Source: Mycobacterium sp. D16Q13 (GTDB lineage Bacteria > Actinomycetota > Actinomycetes > Mycobacteriales > Mycobacteriaceae). Taken from it: a stretch of DNA of 64,000 nucleotides. The stretch is from assembly GCF_002013375.1 (NCBI RefSeq), contig NZ_MAEW01000007.1, forward strand, positions 62,001 to 126,000, written 5' to 3'. Position 1 is the first letter of the stretch; every line of letters begins with the position of its first letter. The translations under genes and the position numbers were made by a program. Shown piece after piece: positions 43,949 to 54,839 of this stretch. The notes beneath the pieces were generated by a model, which saw nothing but the letters and a program-made list of their open reading frames with translations, ran no database searches and was not told the DNA's origin.

Positions 43949-45484
43949 TCAGCTCACCAGCCTCGCCGAGATAACCAACGCGAGCACGCACAGCGCCGCG
44001 AACCAGATCACTGCACGGAACCACCGCCGGCGCCACAACCACACCGAAAGCGCCAGCGCGACGGCCACAGTCAGGAATCCGATGACACCCGATGGCACAG
44101 AAATCGCTGCCGATCCACCGGCGGCCGCGTAGTCGGCGACGTGGAGAAGCCACCACAGTTCCGGGCCACAGAACCGCACCAGCAGACCCGCGCTCAGCGG
44201 TGAGATCATGGCAAGCCCCGCGGCCGAGGTACCGAGGATGGTGATGGGCGCGATCACGATGCCCGCGACCACGTTCGCGGCGACGGAAGCCGTGCTGACG
44301 CTTCCAGAGATCGCCGCAATCAGCGGCGCGGTGACCACCTGCGCCGCCACCGCGATGCATACGGCATCGGCCAGTGGTTTTGGCCAGCCCCGGGCGGTCA
44401 TGCGCGTCGACCATCGCGGCGCAAGCGCCACCAGGGCCGCCGTGGCGACCACCGACAACGCAAACCCAATGTCAACGGCTAGACCCGGTGCCATGGCGAG
44501 CAGCACCAAAGTCGTTGCCGCCAGGGCCGGTACTGCCTGTCGACGCCGCGAGGTCAACACACCAAGCAGTCCGATCGCACCCATCACCGCCGCTCTCAAC
44601 ACGCTCGGCGAGGGTCTGACGAGGATGACGAAGCCGACCAAAACGAGCCCCGCCAACATCACCGAGGCCCGCAGGCCCACCAGTCGCCCGAGGAGCAGCA
44701 CGGCCCCGCACACGATGGACACGTTGGCCCCCGATACCGCCATGAGGTGCGTGAGTCCCGACGCTCGAAACATCGCGACGGTGCCCTCGTCGAGCGCACT
44801 GGTATCCCCCAGTACCAACGCCGGCAGCAGCGCGGCTTGGTCGGCAGGCAGCGCATTTCGCGCGACCTCGACAAATCGATCACGAATGCCATTGGCCGCG
44901 CCATGAACTGGCGAGTGGCCCATGACCGTGGGTTCTCCCACGGTGGTGAGCGTGGCGACGGTCAGATCATGCCGCGCGGAACGGGTGACCACCACACGCG
45001 CCGCCACCGTGTCGCCGACCGCAACGGTGCCGAGCAATGACGACGACCCGAAGATGATGACGGAGCCACCACGTGGCTGTGCGGGATCACCCATCGCGAC
45101 GAGATCGGCGCGCACCATCGCACGCCCGCCGGTGATCGATCGCGGGTCCTCCGTGACCCGCAGCTGTACGGCAACAACGTGTCCCACGCGAGAGCGCAAG
45201 GGATGACTCTGCACCCCGTCACGTCGGATGGCCGCGGCGACCGAGAATCCAATACCGGCGATGAGGACGACGAGCACCGCCGTGCCGAAGGCCTTGTTCA
45301 GCCGACGACGAGATAGGTGCACGATCAGCGCTCCCAGCGCCAGCACCGCCGCCAGGAAATAGCCTATCGGCCAAAGGATTCCCGCCGCGGTAGCGGCCCA
45401 GGCGGCAAGCGCTGGCGGTACCAGACGCAGATCCAGAAGGGACTCATCGTCGCGGCCGACATTCACGAGATCGGCATGGGTCAC
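43949..45484 (-). CDS. comEC: ComEC/Rec2-family membrane protein
   Basis: A 511-residue polytopic protein related to the DNA-uptake channel. It has the Competence domain (GLTHLMAVSGANVSIVCGAVLLLGR) with an N-terminal OB-like region (VGDTVAARVVVTRS). The C-terminal metallo-beta-lactamase domain of full-length ComEC is missing, as in other mycobacteria. GTG or ATG 45484 overlaps the comEA stop. DNA uptake through it has not been established in this group. Confidence 0.9.
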   Translation of the reverse strand: MTHADLVNVGRDDESLLDLRLVPPALAAWAATAAGILWPIGYFLAAVLALGALIVHLSRRRLNKAFGTAVLVVLIAGIGFSVAAAIRRDGVQSHPLRSRVGHVVAVQLRVTEDPRSITGGRAMVRADLVAMGDPAQPRGGSVIIFGSSSLLGTVAVGDTVAARVVVTRSARHDLTVATLTTVGEPTVMGHSPVHGAANGIRDRFVEVARNALPADQAALLPALVLGDTSALDEGTVAMFRASGLTHLMAVSGANVSIVCGAVLLLGRLVGLRASVMLAGLVLVGFVILVRPSPSVLRAAVMGAIGLLGVLTSRRRQAVPALAATTLVLLAMAPGLAVDIGFALSVVATAALVALAPRWSTRMTARGWPKPLADAVCIAVAAQVVTAPLIAAISGSVSTASVAANVVAGIVIAPITILGTSAAGLAMISPLSAGLLVRFCGPELWWLLHVADYAAAGGSAAISVPSGVIGFLTVAVALALSVWLWRRRWFRAVIWFAALCVLALVISARLVS

Positions 45485-46275
45485 AACACGACAAGGGCGC
45501 GCAGCTTGTCCAGCCGCGCGGGGCCGAACCCGTCGACCTCCGAGAGCTGATCGACGCTGGTGAACTTGCCATGTTCAGAACGCCACCGCACAATCGACGC
45601 CGCCATGACCGGCCCCACGCCGGGCAGCGTATCCAGTTCGGATTCGGTTGCCGTGTTGAGGTTTATCCGTCCCGGCGGTATCGGCCCCCTGGCGCCTGCA
45701 CTGGCGGAAGGTGGCTGCCCGGCGGCGATAATCGAGCTCGTCATCCCTACGGGCTGCCCGGGCGCCGGAGCCAGGCCGACCACTATCTGATCGCCATCCG
45801 TCACCGGCCGAGCCATGTTGAGCGTCACGACATCGGCGCCGTCGACCGCACCCCCGGCCGCTGTCACCGCGTCGGCGACCCGGGCACCACTGGACAAGGT
45901 GACCAGACCCGGTCGCTTCACCAGGCCGGCCACACTGATGACCAAGGAACTCGGCGCGGACGCCGAGCTCGATGAAACCGGTTGCACCGGAGGAAGTTGT
46001 GCACTCACCGGCGGTGGAGGCTGCCGCATCACGGTGAAGATCGTGACCAACACCGCCAGCACGCCGATGGCGCCCAGAGCGACAATCCCGGCGCGACCGG
46101 GGTCGGTGCGGACGGACTCCAGCCACCCGCGCGGACCGCCGGGCGTCAGTGAATCCGGGAGCCAGCGCAAGGCGGAATCCGGCTCAGCACCGGCCGCCCC
46201 CGCGACGTCGTCGTCATCGTCATCACTCTCACGCCCGGGTGGCGCAAGGCGTCGGTGCAGCAGCTCGGATTCCAT
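45481..46275 (-). CDS. comEA: ComEA-like DNA-binding membrane protein
   Basis: A 264-residue protein with an acidic N-terminus (six Asp in a row), one membrane helix (about 67-83), an extracellular SLBB domain (VISVAGLVKRPGLVTLSSGARVADAVTAAGG) and a C-terminal helix-hairpin-helix pair (INLNTATESELDTLPGVGPVMAASIV). This is the DNA receptor design of ComEA. It is coupled to comEC. In M. tuberculosis, eis lies just upstream; here the 94-base gap 46276-46369 is empty. Confidence 0.92.
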   Translation of the reverse strand: MESELLHRRLAPPGRESDDDDDDVAGAAGAEPDSALRWLPDSLTPGGPRGWLESVRTDPGRAGIVALGAIGVLAVLVTIFTVMRQPPPPVSAQLPPVQPVSSSSASAPSSLVISVAGLVKRPGLVTLSSGARVADAVTAAGGAVDGADVVTLNMARPVTDGDQIVVGLAPAPGQPVGMTSSIIAAGQPPSASAGARGPIPPGRINLNTATESELDTLPGVGPVMAASIVRWRSEHGKFTSVDQLSEVDGFGPARLDKLRALVVL

Positions 46276-46369
46276 ATCCCGACGCTAGAAAGCGCCGGAC
46301 CATCCGGCCAGAGGTGGCGGGGCATCTGTGGATCAATGCAGAGCTGTGGAGAACTCCGAACGCCCTACC

Positions 46370-47206
46370 TCACTCCACGGGTTCGGCGCATACCCCGACA
46401 GCGCCAGGCCCCACGTGCACTGCCAGTACCGGCCCCATCTCTGAGATCACCGGATCATGCGCGGTATTCAGCCGTGAGCACACCAGTTCGTTGACCTTCT
46501 CGGCGGTTTCGGTGTTGTCAACGTGGTGGATCGTCACCGAGACGCGACGCTCCCCCACGAAGTCGACGATGTTGTCGACCATCGCGCCGATCGCCTTGGT
46601 GGCGGTGCGGACGCGCTGCGCGAGAACGAGCTTTCCGTCATCGTCGATCTGCAACACCGGCTTGAGGGCCAGCGCGGTGCCGAGCCAGGACGAGGTGGCA
46701 CTGATCCGTCCGCTGCGCCGCAAATGGTCCAATTTGTGCACCACCATGACACATCGGCTGCGCCCCACCGCATCCCGCGCGGCCTGGTACGCCGCACTCA
46801 GGTCGGCACCGGCGGCCGCGGCCCGGGCCGCGGCCAGCGCGACGAAGCCGCTGCCCATCGCGGCCGACCGTGAATCAACGACATGCAGCTGATCGCCGTA
46901 CTCACGGGCCGCCTGTTCGGCGGCTTCGAAAGTGCTCGACAATCTGCCGGACAGATGGACCGCGACCACGCCGTCGCCGGCGCTGTCGATCAGGGCCTGC
47001 CGGTACACCTCGGTCAGCTCGGCCGGCGACGCACCGGCGGTGGTGGCGCGGCCCTTCTCGTACACCGAGGCGGGGATGGGATCCACGCCGTCACGCAGGT
47101 CCAGGTCGCCGGTCAACACATGCAGCGGCACCAGCCGGATGCCCAGCATCTCGGCGTCTTGCGGTTGCAGCCGCGCCCCGGTGTCCGTCACCACCACAAC
47201 CGGCAT
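46370..47206 (-). CDS. DegV family protein (fatty-acid-binding)
   Basis: A 278-residue two-domain DegV fold, which binds a fatty acid and in some bacteria feeds fatty-acid kinase. Typical motifs: VVVTDTGARL at the start, VAVHLSGRLSSTFEAAEQAA, VDSRSAAMGSGF. No kinase partner is adjacent. It follows octT by three bases and probably shares its mRNA. Rv2417c holds this place in M. tuberculosis. Confidence 0.92.
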   Translation of the reverse strand: MPVVVVTDTGARLQPQDAEMLGIRLVPLHVLTGDLDLRDGVDPIPASVYEKGRATTAGASPAELTEVYRQALIDSAGDGVVAVHLSGRLSSTFEAAEQAAREYGDQLHVVDSRSAAMGSGFVALAAARAAAAGADLSAAYQAARDAVGRSRCVMVVHKLDHLRRSGRISATSSWLGTALALKPVLQIDDDGKLVLAQRVRTATKAIGAMVDNIVDFVGERRVSVTIHHVDNTETAEKVNELVCSRLNTAHDPVISEMGPVLAVHVGPGAVGVCAEPVE

Positions 47207-47209
47207 GGG

Positions 47210-47953
47210 TCACCGAACCCCGAGCTCGGGCAGCACGGACCGCAGCGCGTTGATCATCAATTCGGCAACGCGCTCATGCGCGACAAAGTTCCAGTGGATT
47301 CCGTCCGGGTTCCCGCGTCCCGAGAAGATCTCCTCGCCGACGGCTTCCTTCAGGTCCACCACCGGCATCTTGTGTTCCGACGCCCAGGTCTGGATGGCGG
47401 ACGCGGTGGCTTCTCTGCCCGAGTGCACGCGGCCATATGACTCGGCGATGTGCACCGACGGCAGCGAGGCGACCATGGGCAGCCCCGGGCGGTTGAAATC
47501 CAGTGCGCCACGGGTCTTTTCAAGATATTCCACCGTGAGCTTGGGGGGCAGTGCCACCCGCGCGATGGGCGAAAGCCGGGGCTGCAACCAGCCGTACCCG
47601 TCGCGGATCCAGCTGCGCAACCTCGGCGGACGAATCAGCCTGATCGACTCCCGCAAGGCCGTCGGAAGCGGCGAAGGCAGCGAATCCATGCCGCTCGTCG
47701 CGAAGATGACGGCACCGGCGTGCGGTACCGCCGCCCACGCCCGCGGGTCCTGGATGGCCGCCCACCACACGTCCCGGCAGGTCCAGCCGATTCGGGCGAT
47801 CAGTTCGACATCCCAACCGAGATGCCGCCCAACGATATTGGGCCAAATTCTGGGGTCGTCGGCCGGCAAGCCCCCGGTTGGGCCGTAGTAGGACAGCGAG
47901 TCCGCAAAGATCAGCAGCTTCTTGCGCTCTGAGCCTCCCTCAGAGGACGTCAT
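47210..47953 (-). CDS. octT: Diglucosylglycerate octanoyltransferase (OctT)
   Basis: A 247-residue SGNH-hydrolase-like protein that acylates diglucosylglycerate in methylglucose lipopolysaccharide synthesis; this role is known for the M. tuberculosis homologue Rv2418c. FADSLSYYG carries the nucleophile Ser and NPDGIHWN the Asp-His pair. It overlaps gpgP by 14 bases, consistent with a shared pathway. Confidence 0.9.
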   Translation of the reverse strand: MTSSEGGSERKKLLIFADSLSYYGPTGGLPADDPRIWPNIVGRHLGWDVELIARIGWTCRDVWWAAIQDPRAWAAVPHAGAVIFATSGMDSLPSPLPTALRESIRLIRPPRLRSWIRDGYGWLQPRLSPIARVALPPKLTVEYLEKTRGALDFNRPGLPMVASLPSVHIAESYGRVHSGREATASAIQTWASEHKMPVVDLKEAVGEEIFSGRGNPDGIHWNFVAHERVAELMINALRSVLPELGVR

Positions 47954-48605
47954 TGGTCACCTGCGCCGAGGCGTTCCACACATCCAGGCGCCACCGGATG
48001 TCGTCGAATCCGGCACCGTCCGCCGAATGTCCGCCCAGCTGGACCCAGCTCGCATTGCCCATCCCGCCGAGCACCGGCCAGTTGCTGATATCCAGACGCA
48101 GCAGCGCGGCGGTGAGCGCGGCGATCAGACCGCCGTGGGCAACGAGGACCACCGGGTGATCGCGCTCGTCGGTTCCCCATTCCGTCACCGAGTCAACGAG
48201 TTCGGCGACGAGGGGCACGCTGCGATTGGCGACGTCGATGCGGCTCTCTCCGCCATGAGGCGCCAGTGTCGCATCATCGCGCCACGCGGCCCGGGCGCCG
48301 GGGGCAATGGCGTCGACCTCGTGATGGGTCAACCCCTGCCAATCGCCGAGATGGGTCTCCCGCAGCCGCTCATCGACCGACACCCCGACATGGCAGCGAT
48401 CCGCCAGCGCCGTCGCGGTGTCATACGCCCGCTGCAAATCCGAGGACACAATCACCAGTGGCAGCCGCTTGGCCAGCACTTCGGCGGCCGCAACCGCCTG
48501 CGCCCGGCCCAGATCCGACAGTCCGGTGTCCAGCTGTCCCTGCATCCGGCTGTCGGCATTGAAGGTCGTCTGCCCATGTCGCAGCAGCACCAACCGACGG
48601 ATCAT
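47940..48605 (-). CDS. gpgP: Glucosyl-3-phosphoglycerate phosphatase
   Basis: A 221-residue histidine phosphatase that dephosphorylates glucosyl-3-phosphoglycerate to glucosylglycerate, the primer of methylglucose lipopolysaccharide. The RHGQT motif (about residues 9-13) has the phosphorylated His, and VLVAHGG is the second catalytic His. It sits between octT and rsfS with overlaps at both ends. Confidence 0.93.
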   Translation of the reverse strand: MIRRLVLLRHGQTTFNADSRMQGQLDTGLSDLGRAQAVAAAEVLAKRLPLVIVSSDLQRAYDTATALADRCHVGVSVDERLRETHLGDWQGLTHHEVDAIAPGARAAWRDDATLAPHGGESRIDVANRSVPLVAELVDSVTEWGTDERDHPVVLVAHGGLIAALTAALLRLDISNWPVLGGMGNASWVQLGGHSADGAGFDDIRWRLDVWNASAQVTNDVL

Positions 48606-49003
48606 GCGCCGTCCTCCGTGTCGGCCGGGGCGTCGACCGGTACCGCGTCCAGGTCCACCGGGATGGTCGGGCAGTCACGCCAAAGCCGCTCCAGCGCATA
48701 GTAATTGCGCTCGTCTTCATGCTGGACGTGGACAACCACATCCACATAGTCCAGGAGCGTCCAGCGTCCCTCGCGTCCGCCTTCGCGGCGCACCGGCTTG
48801 TGACCGCCCCGGCGCAGCTGCTCTTCCACCTCGTCGACGATCGCGTTCACCTGGCGCTCGTTAGAGGCCGAGGCGATCACGAAGCAGTCGGTGATGACTA
48901 GTTGTTCGGAGACGTCGATGACGACGACATCGGTGGCGAGCTTGGCTGCGGCTGCCTGTGCGGCCAGCGTCGCTAGCTCGACGGCATCTGCGGTGGCGGT
49001 CAT
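48602..49003 (-). CDS. rsfS: Ribosomal silencing factor RsfS
   Basis: A 133-residue protein that binds L14 and blocks subunit joining under starvation. Motifs: [30 protein letters not shown] and the domain end [31 protein letters not shown] 49003 overlaps the nadD stop (ATGA); the longer frame to 49081 runs inside nadD and is not used. Confidence 0.95.
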   Translation of the reverse strand: MTATADAVELATLAAQAAAAKLATDVVVIDVSEQLVITDCFVIASASNERQVNAIVDEVEEQLRRGGHKPVRREGGREGRWTLLDYVDVVVHVQHEDERNYYALERLWRDCPTIPVDLDAVPVDAPADTEDGA

Positions 49004-49659
49004 GCGGCGTCCCCTCGGTTCTGACTGTAAAGCTGATGTTTTGCGACGTATTGCACGACCCCGTCCGGTACCAGGTACCAAATCGGCCGCTCCTGGCCCG
49101 CCCGAATCCGGCAGTCGGTCGACGAGATGGCGAGCGCGGGCACTTCGACGAGCGAGAGCCCGTCAGGAGGCAGCTCGGCATGGGCGATGTGATCGGAACT
49201 CAGTTCGTATCCGGGTCGGCTGACCCCTATGAACTTGGCCAAGGTGAACAGCTGCTCCCAGTTCTCCCACGACAGGATCGATGCCAGCGCGTCTGCGCCG
49301 GTGATGAAGTACAGGTCCGCGTCGGGATGCGCGTCGCGCAGGTCGACCAGGGTGTCGACGGTGTAGGTCGCCCCGCCACGGTCAATATCGGCCCGGCTGA
49401 CGGTGAACCGCGGATTTGATGCGGTCGCGATGACGGTCATCAGGTACCGATGCTCGGCCGGGCTGACCTTGCGCCCCTGCTTCTGCCACGGCTCTCCCGT
49501 CGGGACGAAAATGACCTCGTCGAGTTCAAACCGGTCGGCAACCTCGCTGGCGGCAACCAGGTGACCATTATGGATGGGGTCGAACGTCCCGCCCATCACG
49601 CCAAGTCGGCGGCGCTGCGCTGAGCCGCTGGCGCGAAGAGTGTCGGGGACAGATTGCAC
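49000..49659 (-). CDS. nadD: Nicotinate-nucleotide adenylyltransferase
   Basis: A 219-residue enzyme that joins nicotinate mononucleotide to ATP in NAD synthesis. Nucleotide-binding [11 protein letters not shown] is near residue 23 and ISSTDCRIR near the end. GTG 49659 is the best start: it leaves about 14 residues before [12 protein letters not shown]. It is probably the first gene of nadD-rsfS-gpgP-octT-degV. Confidence 0.95.
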   Translation of the reverse strand: MQSVPDTLRASGSAQRRRLGVMGGTFDPIHNGHLVAASEVADRFELDEVIFVPTGEPWQKQGRKVSPAEHRYLMTVIATASNPRFTVSRADIDRGGATYTVDTLVDLRDAHPDADLYFITGADALASILSWENWEQLFTLAKFIGVSRPGYELSSDHIAHAELPPDGLSLVEVPALAISSTDCRIRAGQERPIWYLVPDGVVQYVAKHQLYSQNRGDAA

Positions 49660-49691
49660 GAATTGCCAGCTTACTGGAGTGATGACCGGCG

Positions 49692-51113
49692 CTAGACGGG
49701 CAGCAGGTTGTCGATCACCGAGGCCAACTGCTTCGCCGATCGGCATTCGTGCATGGTGATGGCGTCCTGGTAGCGCGTGGCGGCCGAATCACCGGTTCCC
49801 CAGTGGTTCTTGGGCTCGGGATTGAGCCAGTGTGCGTGCCTGCTGGAGGACACCATCGAGGTGAGCACCTCAACCGCGGGATTGCGGTAGTTGGTGCGTC
49901 CGTCACCCAGGATGAGCAGCGCACTCCGGGGGGAAAGGACCGTCGGGAACTTCTCGACGAACGTCTTGAACGCGTGCCCGTAGTCACTGTGTCCGTCGCC
50001 GGTGAACACCTCCGCCTCCCGGGTGATCCGCACGATGGCCTCGGCAAGATCGGTGTCGGGTGTGAAGAGGTGGGTCACCTCGTCGGTGGTGTCGATGAAC
50101 GCAAAGACACGCACCCGCGAGAATTGCTGACGCAGTGCGTGCACCAGCAGCAACGTGAAATGCGAGAACCCGGCCACCGATCCCGACACGTCACAGAGCA
50201 CCACCAGCTCGGGGCGGGCCGGACGGGGCTTCTTCTGTACGACGTCGATGGGCACACCGCCGGTGGACATGGACTTGCGCAGGGTGCGGCGCAGATCGAT
50301 CTGACCGGTGTGGGCACGGCGGCGCCGGGCCGCCAGACGGCTGGCCAACATCCGCGCCAACGGGTGCACCACCCGCTGCATGTTGCGCAGCTGCTCCCCT
50401 GAAGCTCGCAGGAACTCCACGTTCTCGGCCAATTGCGGCACCCCATACGCGGTCACGCGTTCGCGCCCCAGCTGTTCGGCCGTGCGGCGTTTGGTCTCCG
50501 CCTCGACGAGCTGGCGCACCTTCGAGATGCGCTGTTTGGCAATCGCTTTCGCGACGGCCTGGTCCGTTGGTGACGCTGGGGAATCGGAGTCGCCACTGCC
50601 GAGCAGGCCCATCAGCAGTTTGGCCTCGATCTGGTCCAAAGACAGCGATTTCATGGCCTGGTAGGCCGAGTAGGACGTCCCCCGGGTGGAGTTGTACTTC
50701 CCGTACGCCTCCACGATCTGCGCGATCAACGAATTCAATGGCAGGTCGCCGGCGTCGGAGGCCAGCAGGTCGATCAGCTGCTCCCGCACCTGCTCGATAT
50801 CGTCGATGTCGATGCCGTCCTCGTCGACCTCGACGAAACGGGCGCCCAGCGCGGGCGGGAACCACAGGTCGAACAGCACGTCGAAGGTGGGCCGATGATC
50901 GGCGCGACGCAAGACCGCGCAAGCCAGACCTTCACGGAGTTCGGTGCGGCTCTGCAGTCCTAGCACCGTCATCACCCGGCCCGCGTCCACCGTCTCCGAC
51001 GGACCCACCGAGATGCCCTGTTCGCGCAGTGCTTCCACGAAACCCACCAGATGCCCTGGCAGACCATGCGGCGCCAGGGGCAGGGTCGGCTTGGGAGGCT
51101 TACGCGCGGGCAT
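49692..51113 (-). CDS. CoxE-like VWA domain protein (Rv2425c-like)
   Basis: A 473-residue protein with a C-terminal von Willebrand A domain. The MIDAS site appears as [12 protein letters not shown] near residue 310, and [12 protein letters not shown] follows. The N-terminal 300 residues are helical and unlike named enzymes. Together with the MoxR ATPase (one-base overlap at 51113) it makes a MoxR-VWA chaperone pair, probably for maturing or remodelling an unknown target. Confidence 0.9.
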   Translation of the reverse strand: MPARKPPKPTLPLAPHGLPGHLVGFVEALREQGISVGPSETVDAGRVMTVLGLQSRTELREGLACAVLRRADHRPTFDVLFDLWFPPALGARFVEVDEDGIDIDDIEQVREQLIDLLASDAGDLPLNSLIAQIVEAYGKYNSTRGTSYSAYQAMKSLSLDQIEAKLLMGLLGSGDSDSPASPTDQAVAKAIAKQRISKVRQLVEAETKRRTAEQLGRERVTAYGVPQLAENVEFLRASGEQLRNMQRVVHPLARMLASRLAARRRRAHTGQIDLRRTLRKSMSTGGVPIDVVQKKPRPARPELVVLCDVSGSVAGFSHFTLLLVHALRQQFSRVRVFAFIDTTDEVTHLFTPDTDLAEAIVRITREAEVFTGDGHSDYGHAFKTFVEKFPTVLSPRSALLILGDGRTNYRNPAVEVLTSMVSSSRHAHWLNPEPKNHWGTGDSAATRYQDAITMHECRSAKQLASVIDNLLPV

Positions 51114-51985
51114 TAGTTCAGCCTCAGCTCTCCTGCGGCCCGCTGCTGGTCGGAGTGATGTTTGAGAATCACGCCGAGCGTCGACGCGATGACGGCATCG
51201 TCGAGGGTGTCCAGGCCGAGCGCCAGAATGGTGCGCCCCCAGTCGATGGTCTCGGCCACCGAGGGAACCTTCTTGAGCTGCATGCTGCGCAGCACTCCGA
51301 TGATGCGCACCAGCTCCTCTGCGAGGGCGGCGGGCAGCTCCGGCACCCGTTTGAGCAGAATGCGCCGTTCCAGCTCGGCATCGGGGAAATCGATGTGCAG
51401 GAACAAGCAGCGCCGCTTGAGCGCCTCGGACAGCTCGCGGGTGGCGTTGGAGGTCAGGAGAACGAACGGCTTGCGGCTCGCCTGGATGGTGCCCAACTCC
51501 GGGACGGTGACCGCGAAATCACTGAGCACCTCCAGCAGCAGGCCCTCGATCTCGATATCGGCTTTGTCGGTCTCGTCGATGAGGAGAACCGTGGGATCCT
51601 CGCGGCGGATCGCGGTGAGCAGCGGCCGAGAGAGCAGGAATTCCTCGGCGAAGACGTCGGTCTTGGTCTCGTCCCAGTTGCCCGACCCGGCCTGGATACG
51701 CAAGATCTGCTTGGCGTGGTTCCACTCGTACAGCGCACGCGCCTCGTCGACACCTTCGTAGCACTGCAGACGCACCAGGCCCGAGCCCGTGGTTTGTGCT
51801 ACGGCTCTGGCCAATTCGGTCTTACCGACGCCCGCAGGACCTTCCACCAGTAGCGGCTTGCCCAGCCGGTCGGCAAGAAATACCGCTGTCGCCGTGGCGG
51901 TGTCAGCGAGGTATCCGGTCTCGGCCAGCCGGGCGATGACGTCGTCGATGCTCGTGAACATCGGCGCGGTCTCGGTTCGGTCCAC
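51113..51985 (-). CDS. MoxR-type AAA+ ATPase (Rv2426c-like)
   Basis: A 290-residue AAA+ ATPase. Walker A is EGPAGVGKTE, Walker B LLIDETDKAD, sensor 1 LTSNATRELSEALKRRC with the Arg finger nearby. GTG 51985 has a GGAG site five bases before it and gives the length I recall for Rv2426c; ATG 51961 is the alternative. It lies 14 bases after proA and is coupled to the VWA gene. Confidence 0.9.
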   Translation of the reverse strand: MDRTETAPMFTSIDDVIARLAETGYLADTATATAVFLADRLGKPLLVEGPAGVGKTELARAVAQTTGSGLVRLQCYEGVDEARALYEWNHAKQILRIQAGSGNWDETKTDVFAEEFLLSRPLLTAIRREDPTVLLIDETDKADIEIEGLLLEVLSDFAVTVPELGTIQASRKPFVLLTSNATRELSEALKRRCLFLHIDFPDAELERRILLKRVPELPAALAEELVRIIGVLRSMQLKKVPSVAETIDWGRTILALGLDTLDDAVIASTLGVILKHHSDQQRAAGELRLN

Positions 51986-51999
51986 TCGTTCTCCAGGTG

Positions 52000-53304
52000 T
52001 TAGGCGGGACGGATCTGACCGTCTCCGAAGACGATCCACTTGGTTGTGGTCAGTTCGGGCAGCCCCATGGGGCCACGGGCGTGCAGCTTCTGAGTCGAGA
52101 TGCCGATCTCCGCGCCGAAGCCGAACTGCTCGCCGTCGGTGAACGCGGTGGAGGCGTTGACCATCACGGCCGCGCTGTCCACACGATCGGTAAATTCCTG
52201 GGCTGCACCAAGATTCGCGGTAACGATGGCATCGGTGTGCCCACTGGAGTACTGCTCGATGTGGCGAACCGCGGCGTCGAGATCGTCGACGACGGCGGCC
52301 GCGATATCCAACGACAGGTATTCGGTGCCGAAGTCCGTCTCGGTCAGCGGAACAACGCCGGGCACTGCCAGGTCACCGTGCACGGTGACCCCGGCGGCCT
52401 GCAGCGCGCCGATGAGTCGCGGCACCGCGGCCTCCGCGATCTCACGGTCGATGAGGAGCGTCTCGGCGGCATTGCACACGCTCGGGCGACGGGTCTTGGA
52501 GTTCAACAGGATCCGCTCGGCCAGCTCGAGGTCGGCATCGGCATGCACATACACGTGACAATTGCCGACCCCGGTTTCGATGGTAGGCACCTGCGCGTCG
52601 CGGACCACGGCGTCGATGAGGCCGGCACCGCCGCGCGGAATCACGACATCCACGAGGCCGCGTGCCTGGATGAGATGGGTCACCGTCACCCGGTCCTGGC
52701 TGTCGAGCAGCTGGACGGCATCGGCGGGCAGCCCGCTGGCGAGCAGCGATTCACGCAGCACCCGCACGAGTTCGGTGTTGGAGGTTGCGGCCGACGAGCT
52801 GCCGCGCAGCAGCACCGCGTTGCCCGACTTGAGGGTCAACCCGAATGCGTCGACCGTGACGTTCGGTCGCCCCTCGTACACCATGCCGACCACGCCGAGC
52901 GGCACCCTGAGCTGACGTAACCGCAATCCGTTGGGCCGGGTGGAACCGCGCAGCACCTCCCCGATGGGGTCCGGCAGACCTGCGACCTGACGCAGCCCAT
53001 CGGCTATCCCGGCGATCCGGCGCTCGTCCAGCGCGAGACGGTCGAGCATGGCCACACCGATACCGGCGTCTCGGGCTCGCTGCAGGTCATCGGCGTTGGC
53101 CGTGATGATCGAATCGGTGGCGGCGACAATCGCATCGGCCGCCGCACCAAGCGCGATGTTCTTCGTGTCCGCGGTGAGCCGGGCCAGATCGCGGGCCGCG
53201 ACCCGCGCCCGCCGGGCGGCATCATGAACGTCTGCGCGCAGATCTGCGGCGGCACCGGAGACGTCCGCCGTGGGTGCGGCCAACTCGTTGGTTGAAACGC
53301 TCAT
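52000..53304 (-). CDS. proA: Gamma-glutamyl phosphate reductase
   Basis: A 434-residue NADPH-dependent enzyme that makes glutamate semialdehyde for proline. It has the aldehyde-dehydrogenase fold; the catalytic Cys is in [26 protein letters not shown] is the cofactor loop. proB lies 4 kb away on the same strand, as in M. tuberculosis, where the two genes are also separate. Start ATG 53304. Confidence 0.96.
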   Translation of the reverse strand: MSVSTNELAAPTADVSGAAADLRADVHDAARRARVAARDLARLTADTKNIALGAAADAIVAATDSIITANADDLQRARDAGIGVAMLDRLALDERRIAGIADGLRQVAGLPDPIGEVLRGSTRPNGLRLRQLRVPLGVVGMVYEGRPNVTVDAFGLTLKSGNAVLLRGSSSAATSNTELVRVLRESLLASGLPADAVQLLDSQDRVTVTHLIQARGLVDVVIPRGGAGLIDAVVRDAQVPTIETGVGNCHVYVHADADLELAERILLNSKTRRPSVCNAAETLLIDREIAEAAVPRLIGALQAAGVTVHGDLAVPGVVPLTETDFGTEYLSLDIAAAVVDDLDAAVRHIEQYSSGHTDAIVTANLGAAQEFTDRVDSAAVMVNASTAFTDGEQFGFGAEIGISTQKLHARGPMGLPELTTTKWIVFGDGQIRPA

Positions 53305-53360
53305 CGTGTCAGGGTATCCGGGTGCCCGAAATGTAGCTGCGCCAGGACTAGCCTAGGCGG

Positions 53361-54227
53361 GTGACCGAGTTAGCCACAGTATGTGTCCTCGGCAGCGTCA
53401 ACATGGATCTGACGTTGCGGGTGGAGGAGCTGCCCGCCCCAGGTGCGACGGTGCTGGCGACGTCGGCCCTGCCCTCTCCAGGAGGCAAGGGCGCCAATCA
53501 GGCCGTCGCCGCGGCGCGTGCGGGCGCCTCAGTGCAGTTCATCGGAGCGGTGGGATCCGATGGCGCCGCACCGATGCTGCGATCCCACTTGGCAGACAAC
53601 AACATTGGCCTCGACGGACTCGTCGAGGTGGACGGGCCCAGTGGAATGGCCACTATCACCGTGGAGGATTCCGGGGAGAACTCCATCGTGGTGGCTCCCG
53701 GCGCCAACAGTGCCTTCACCTTGGACGAGAAGGTGCACAAGGACATCATCTGCTCGCACGATGTGTTGCTGTGCCAGTTGGAGATCCCGGTTCCGGTCGC
53801 TCTGATAGCGGCGCGGTGGGCCGCCGAGGCCGGTAAGCAATTCGTACTCAACGCTTCCCCGGTACCCGAGCGCTCACCGGACCTGGCGGAGCTGGCCTTT
53901 CGCGCGAGCGTGGTCATCGTGAACGAGACCGAGGCCAAATCCTGGCTGTATCCGTCGCGGCACCTGGTGACCACGCTGGGCGACGAGGGATCGCGTTACC
54001 GCAGCCCTCAGGGGGAGATCACGGTTCCGTCGTATCCAGTGCGGCCGATCGACACCACCGGCGCCGGTGATGTGTTCGCCGGCGTGCTGGCGGCGTGGTG
54101 GCCGCACGGAGCCGAGACGGCCCTACGGCGGGCGAATGTGGCCGGTGCGCTCGCCACACTGCGCACAGGCGCCGGAAACTGTGCTCCCTCGGCGGCCAGG
54201 ATCGAGCTGTCGCTCAAGGGGGCCTGA
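53361..54227 (+). CDS. rbsK: PfkB family carbohydrate kinase (ribokinase-like)
   Basis: A 288-residue sugar kinase. GSVNMDL and PSPGGKGANQAVAAARAG near the N-terminus bind the sugar; the anion hole and catalytic Asp are in DTTGAGDVFAGVLAAW. GTG 53361 is close to a divergent proA promoter. It takes the place of Rv2436. Ribose is the likely substrate by similarity, but no transporter is adjacent. Confidence 0.87.
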   Translation: MTELATVCVLGSVNMDLTLRVEELPAPGATVLATSALPSPGGKGANQAVAAARAGASVQFIGAVGSDGAAPMLRSHLADNNIGLDGLVEVDGPSGMATITVEDSGENSIVVAPGANSAFTLDEKVHKDIICSHDVLLCQLEIPVPVALIAARWAAEAGKQFVLNASPVPERSPDLAELAFRASVVIVNETEAKSWLYPSRHLVTTLGDEGSRYRSPQGEITVPSYPVRPIDTTGAGDVFAGVLAAWWPHGAETALRRANVAGALATLRTGAGNCAPSAARIELSLKGA

Positions 54228-54228
54228 G

Positions 54229-54771
54229 TCAGCGGACCGTCAGGACCGGGTTGCAGTACCGCCAGGCATCACGCTCGTAGGTCAGGTACCAATCGGACGT
54301 GGTGGTCTTGGGCGAATCGTTGCCCCACACCGATGACGTGGTCACCGTGGCCGTCGCGTTCTTGGCCTCGATGACATTGACCTTGTCGATGGTGGTGACC
54401 GTCAGATGCGCGTTCTCCCGCACTACCTGCACCGAGGCCTGCCGGAAGGCGGCGGCGTCCTTGCGTTTGGCGGCGTCAAGCAGCTGATCCAGCGTTCCCT
54501 GGGTGAGTTTGGGGAACTTGGCATACAGATCCGAGGGCTTGACGAAGTCGTCCCATGTCGGGATCCGCGACTCGTTGTTCGCCATTTCGCGGTCGCGATA
54601 CTTATCGCAGGTCAGGTCGCCGATCTTGTTGGTGTCGACGTCGTTGTATGCCTTTTCCCAGGCCCGCACATGCTCTGTCACCGCGTCACGGTTGGGCGCC
54701 GCACCCGCACCGGGGGCCCCGAGTGTGGCCAGCGTAGCGACCGCTGCGACGACTGCGAACGCTCGCTTCAC
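54229..54771 (-). CDS. Secreted two-Cys protein, paralogue 1
   Basis: A 180-residue exported protein: signal peptide ending near AGAA/PN (about residue 24) and then an NTF2-like pattern. The pair of Cys in TCDKYRD and RYCNPV is shared with the three upstream paralogues and may form a disulfide. GTG 54771 has a strong GGGGAGGGAA site; the frame is open to 54822. Function unknown. Confidence 0.78.
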   Translation of the reverse strand: MKRAFAVVAAVATLATLGAPGAGAAPNRDAVTEHVRAWEKAYNDVDTNKIGDLTCDKYRDREMANNESRIPTWDDFVKPSDLYAKFPKLTQGTLDQLLDAAKRKDAAAFRQASVQVVRENAHLTVTTIDKVNVIEAKNATATVTTSSVWGNDSPKTTTSDWYLTYERDAWRYCNPVLTVR

Positions 54772-54839
54772 GGTTCCCTCCCCTGGTTGGCAGTGCTTCA
54801 TCACGTTATCGCCGCAGGACACCGTCCGTTACGTTCGGA

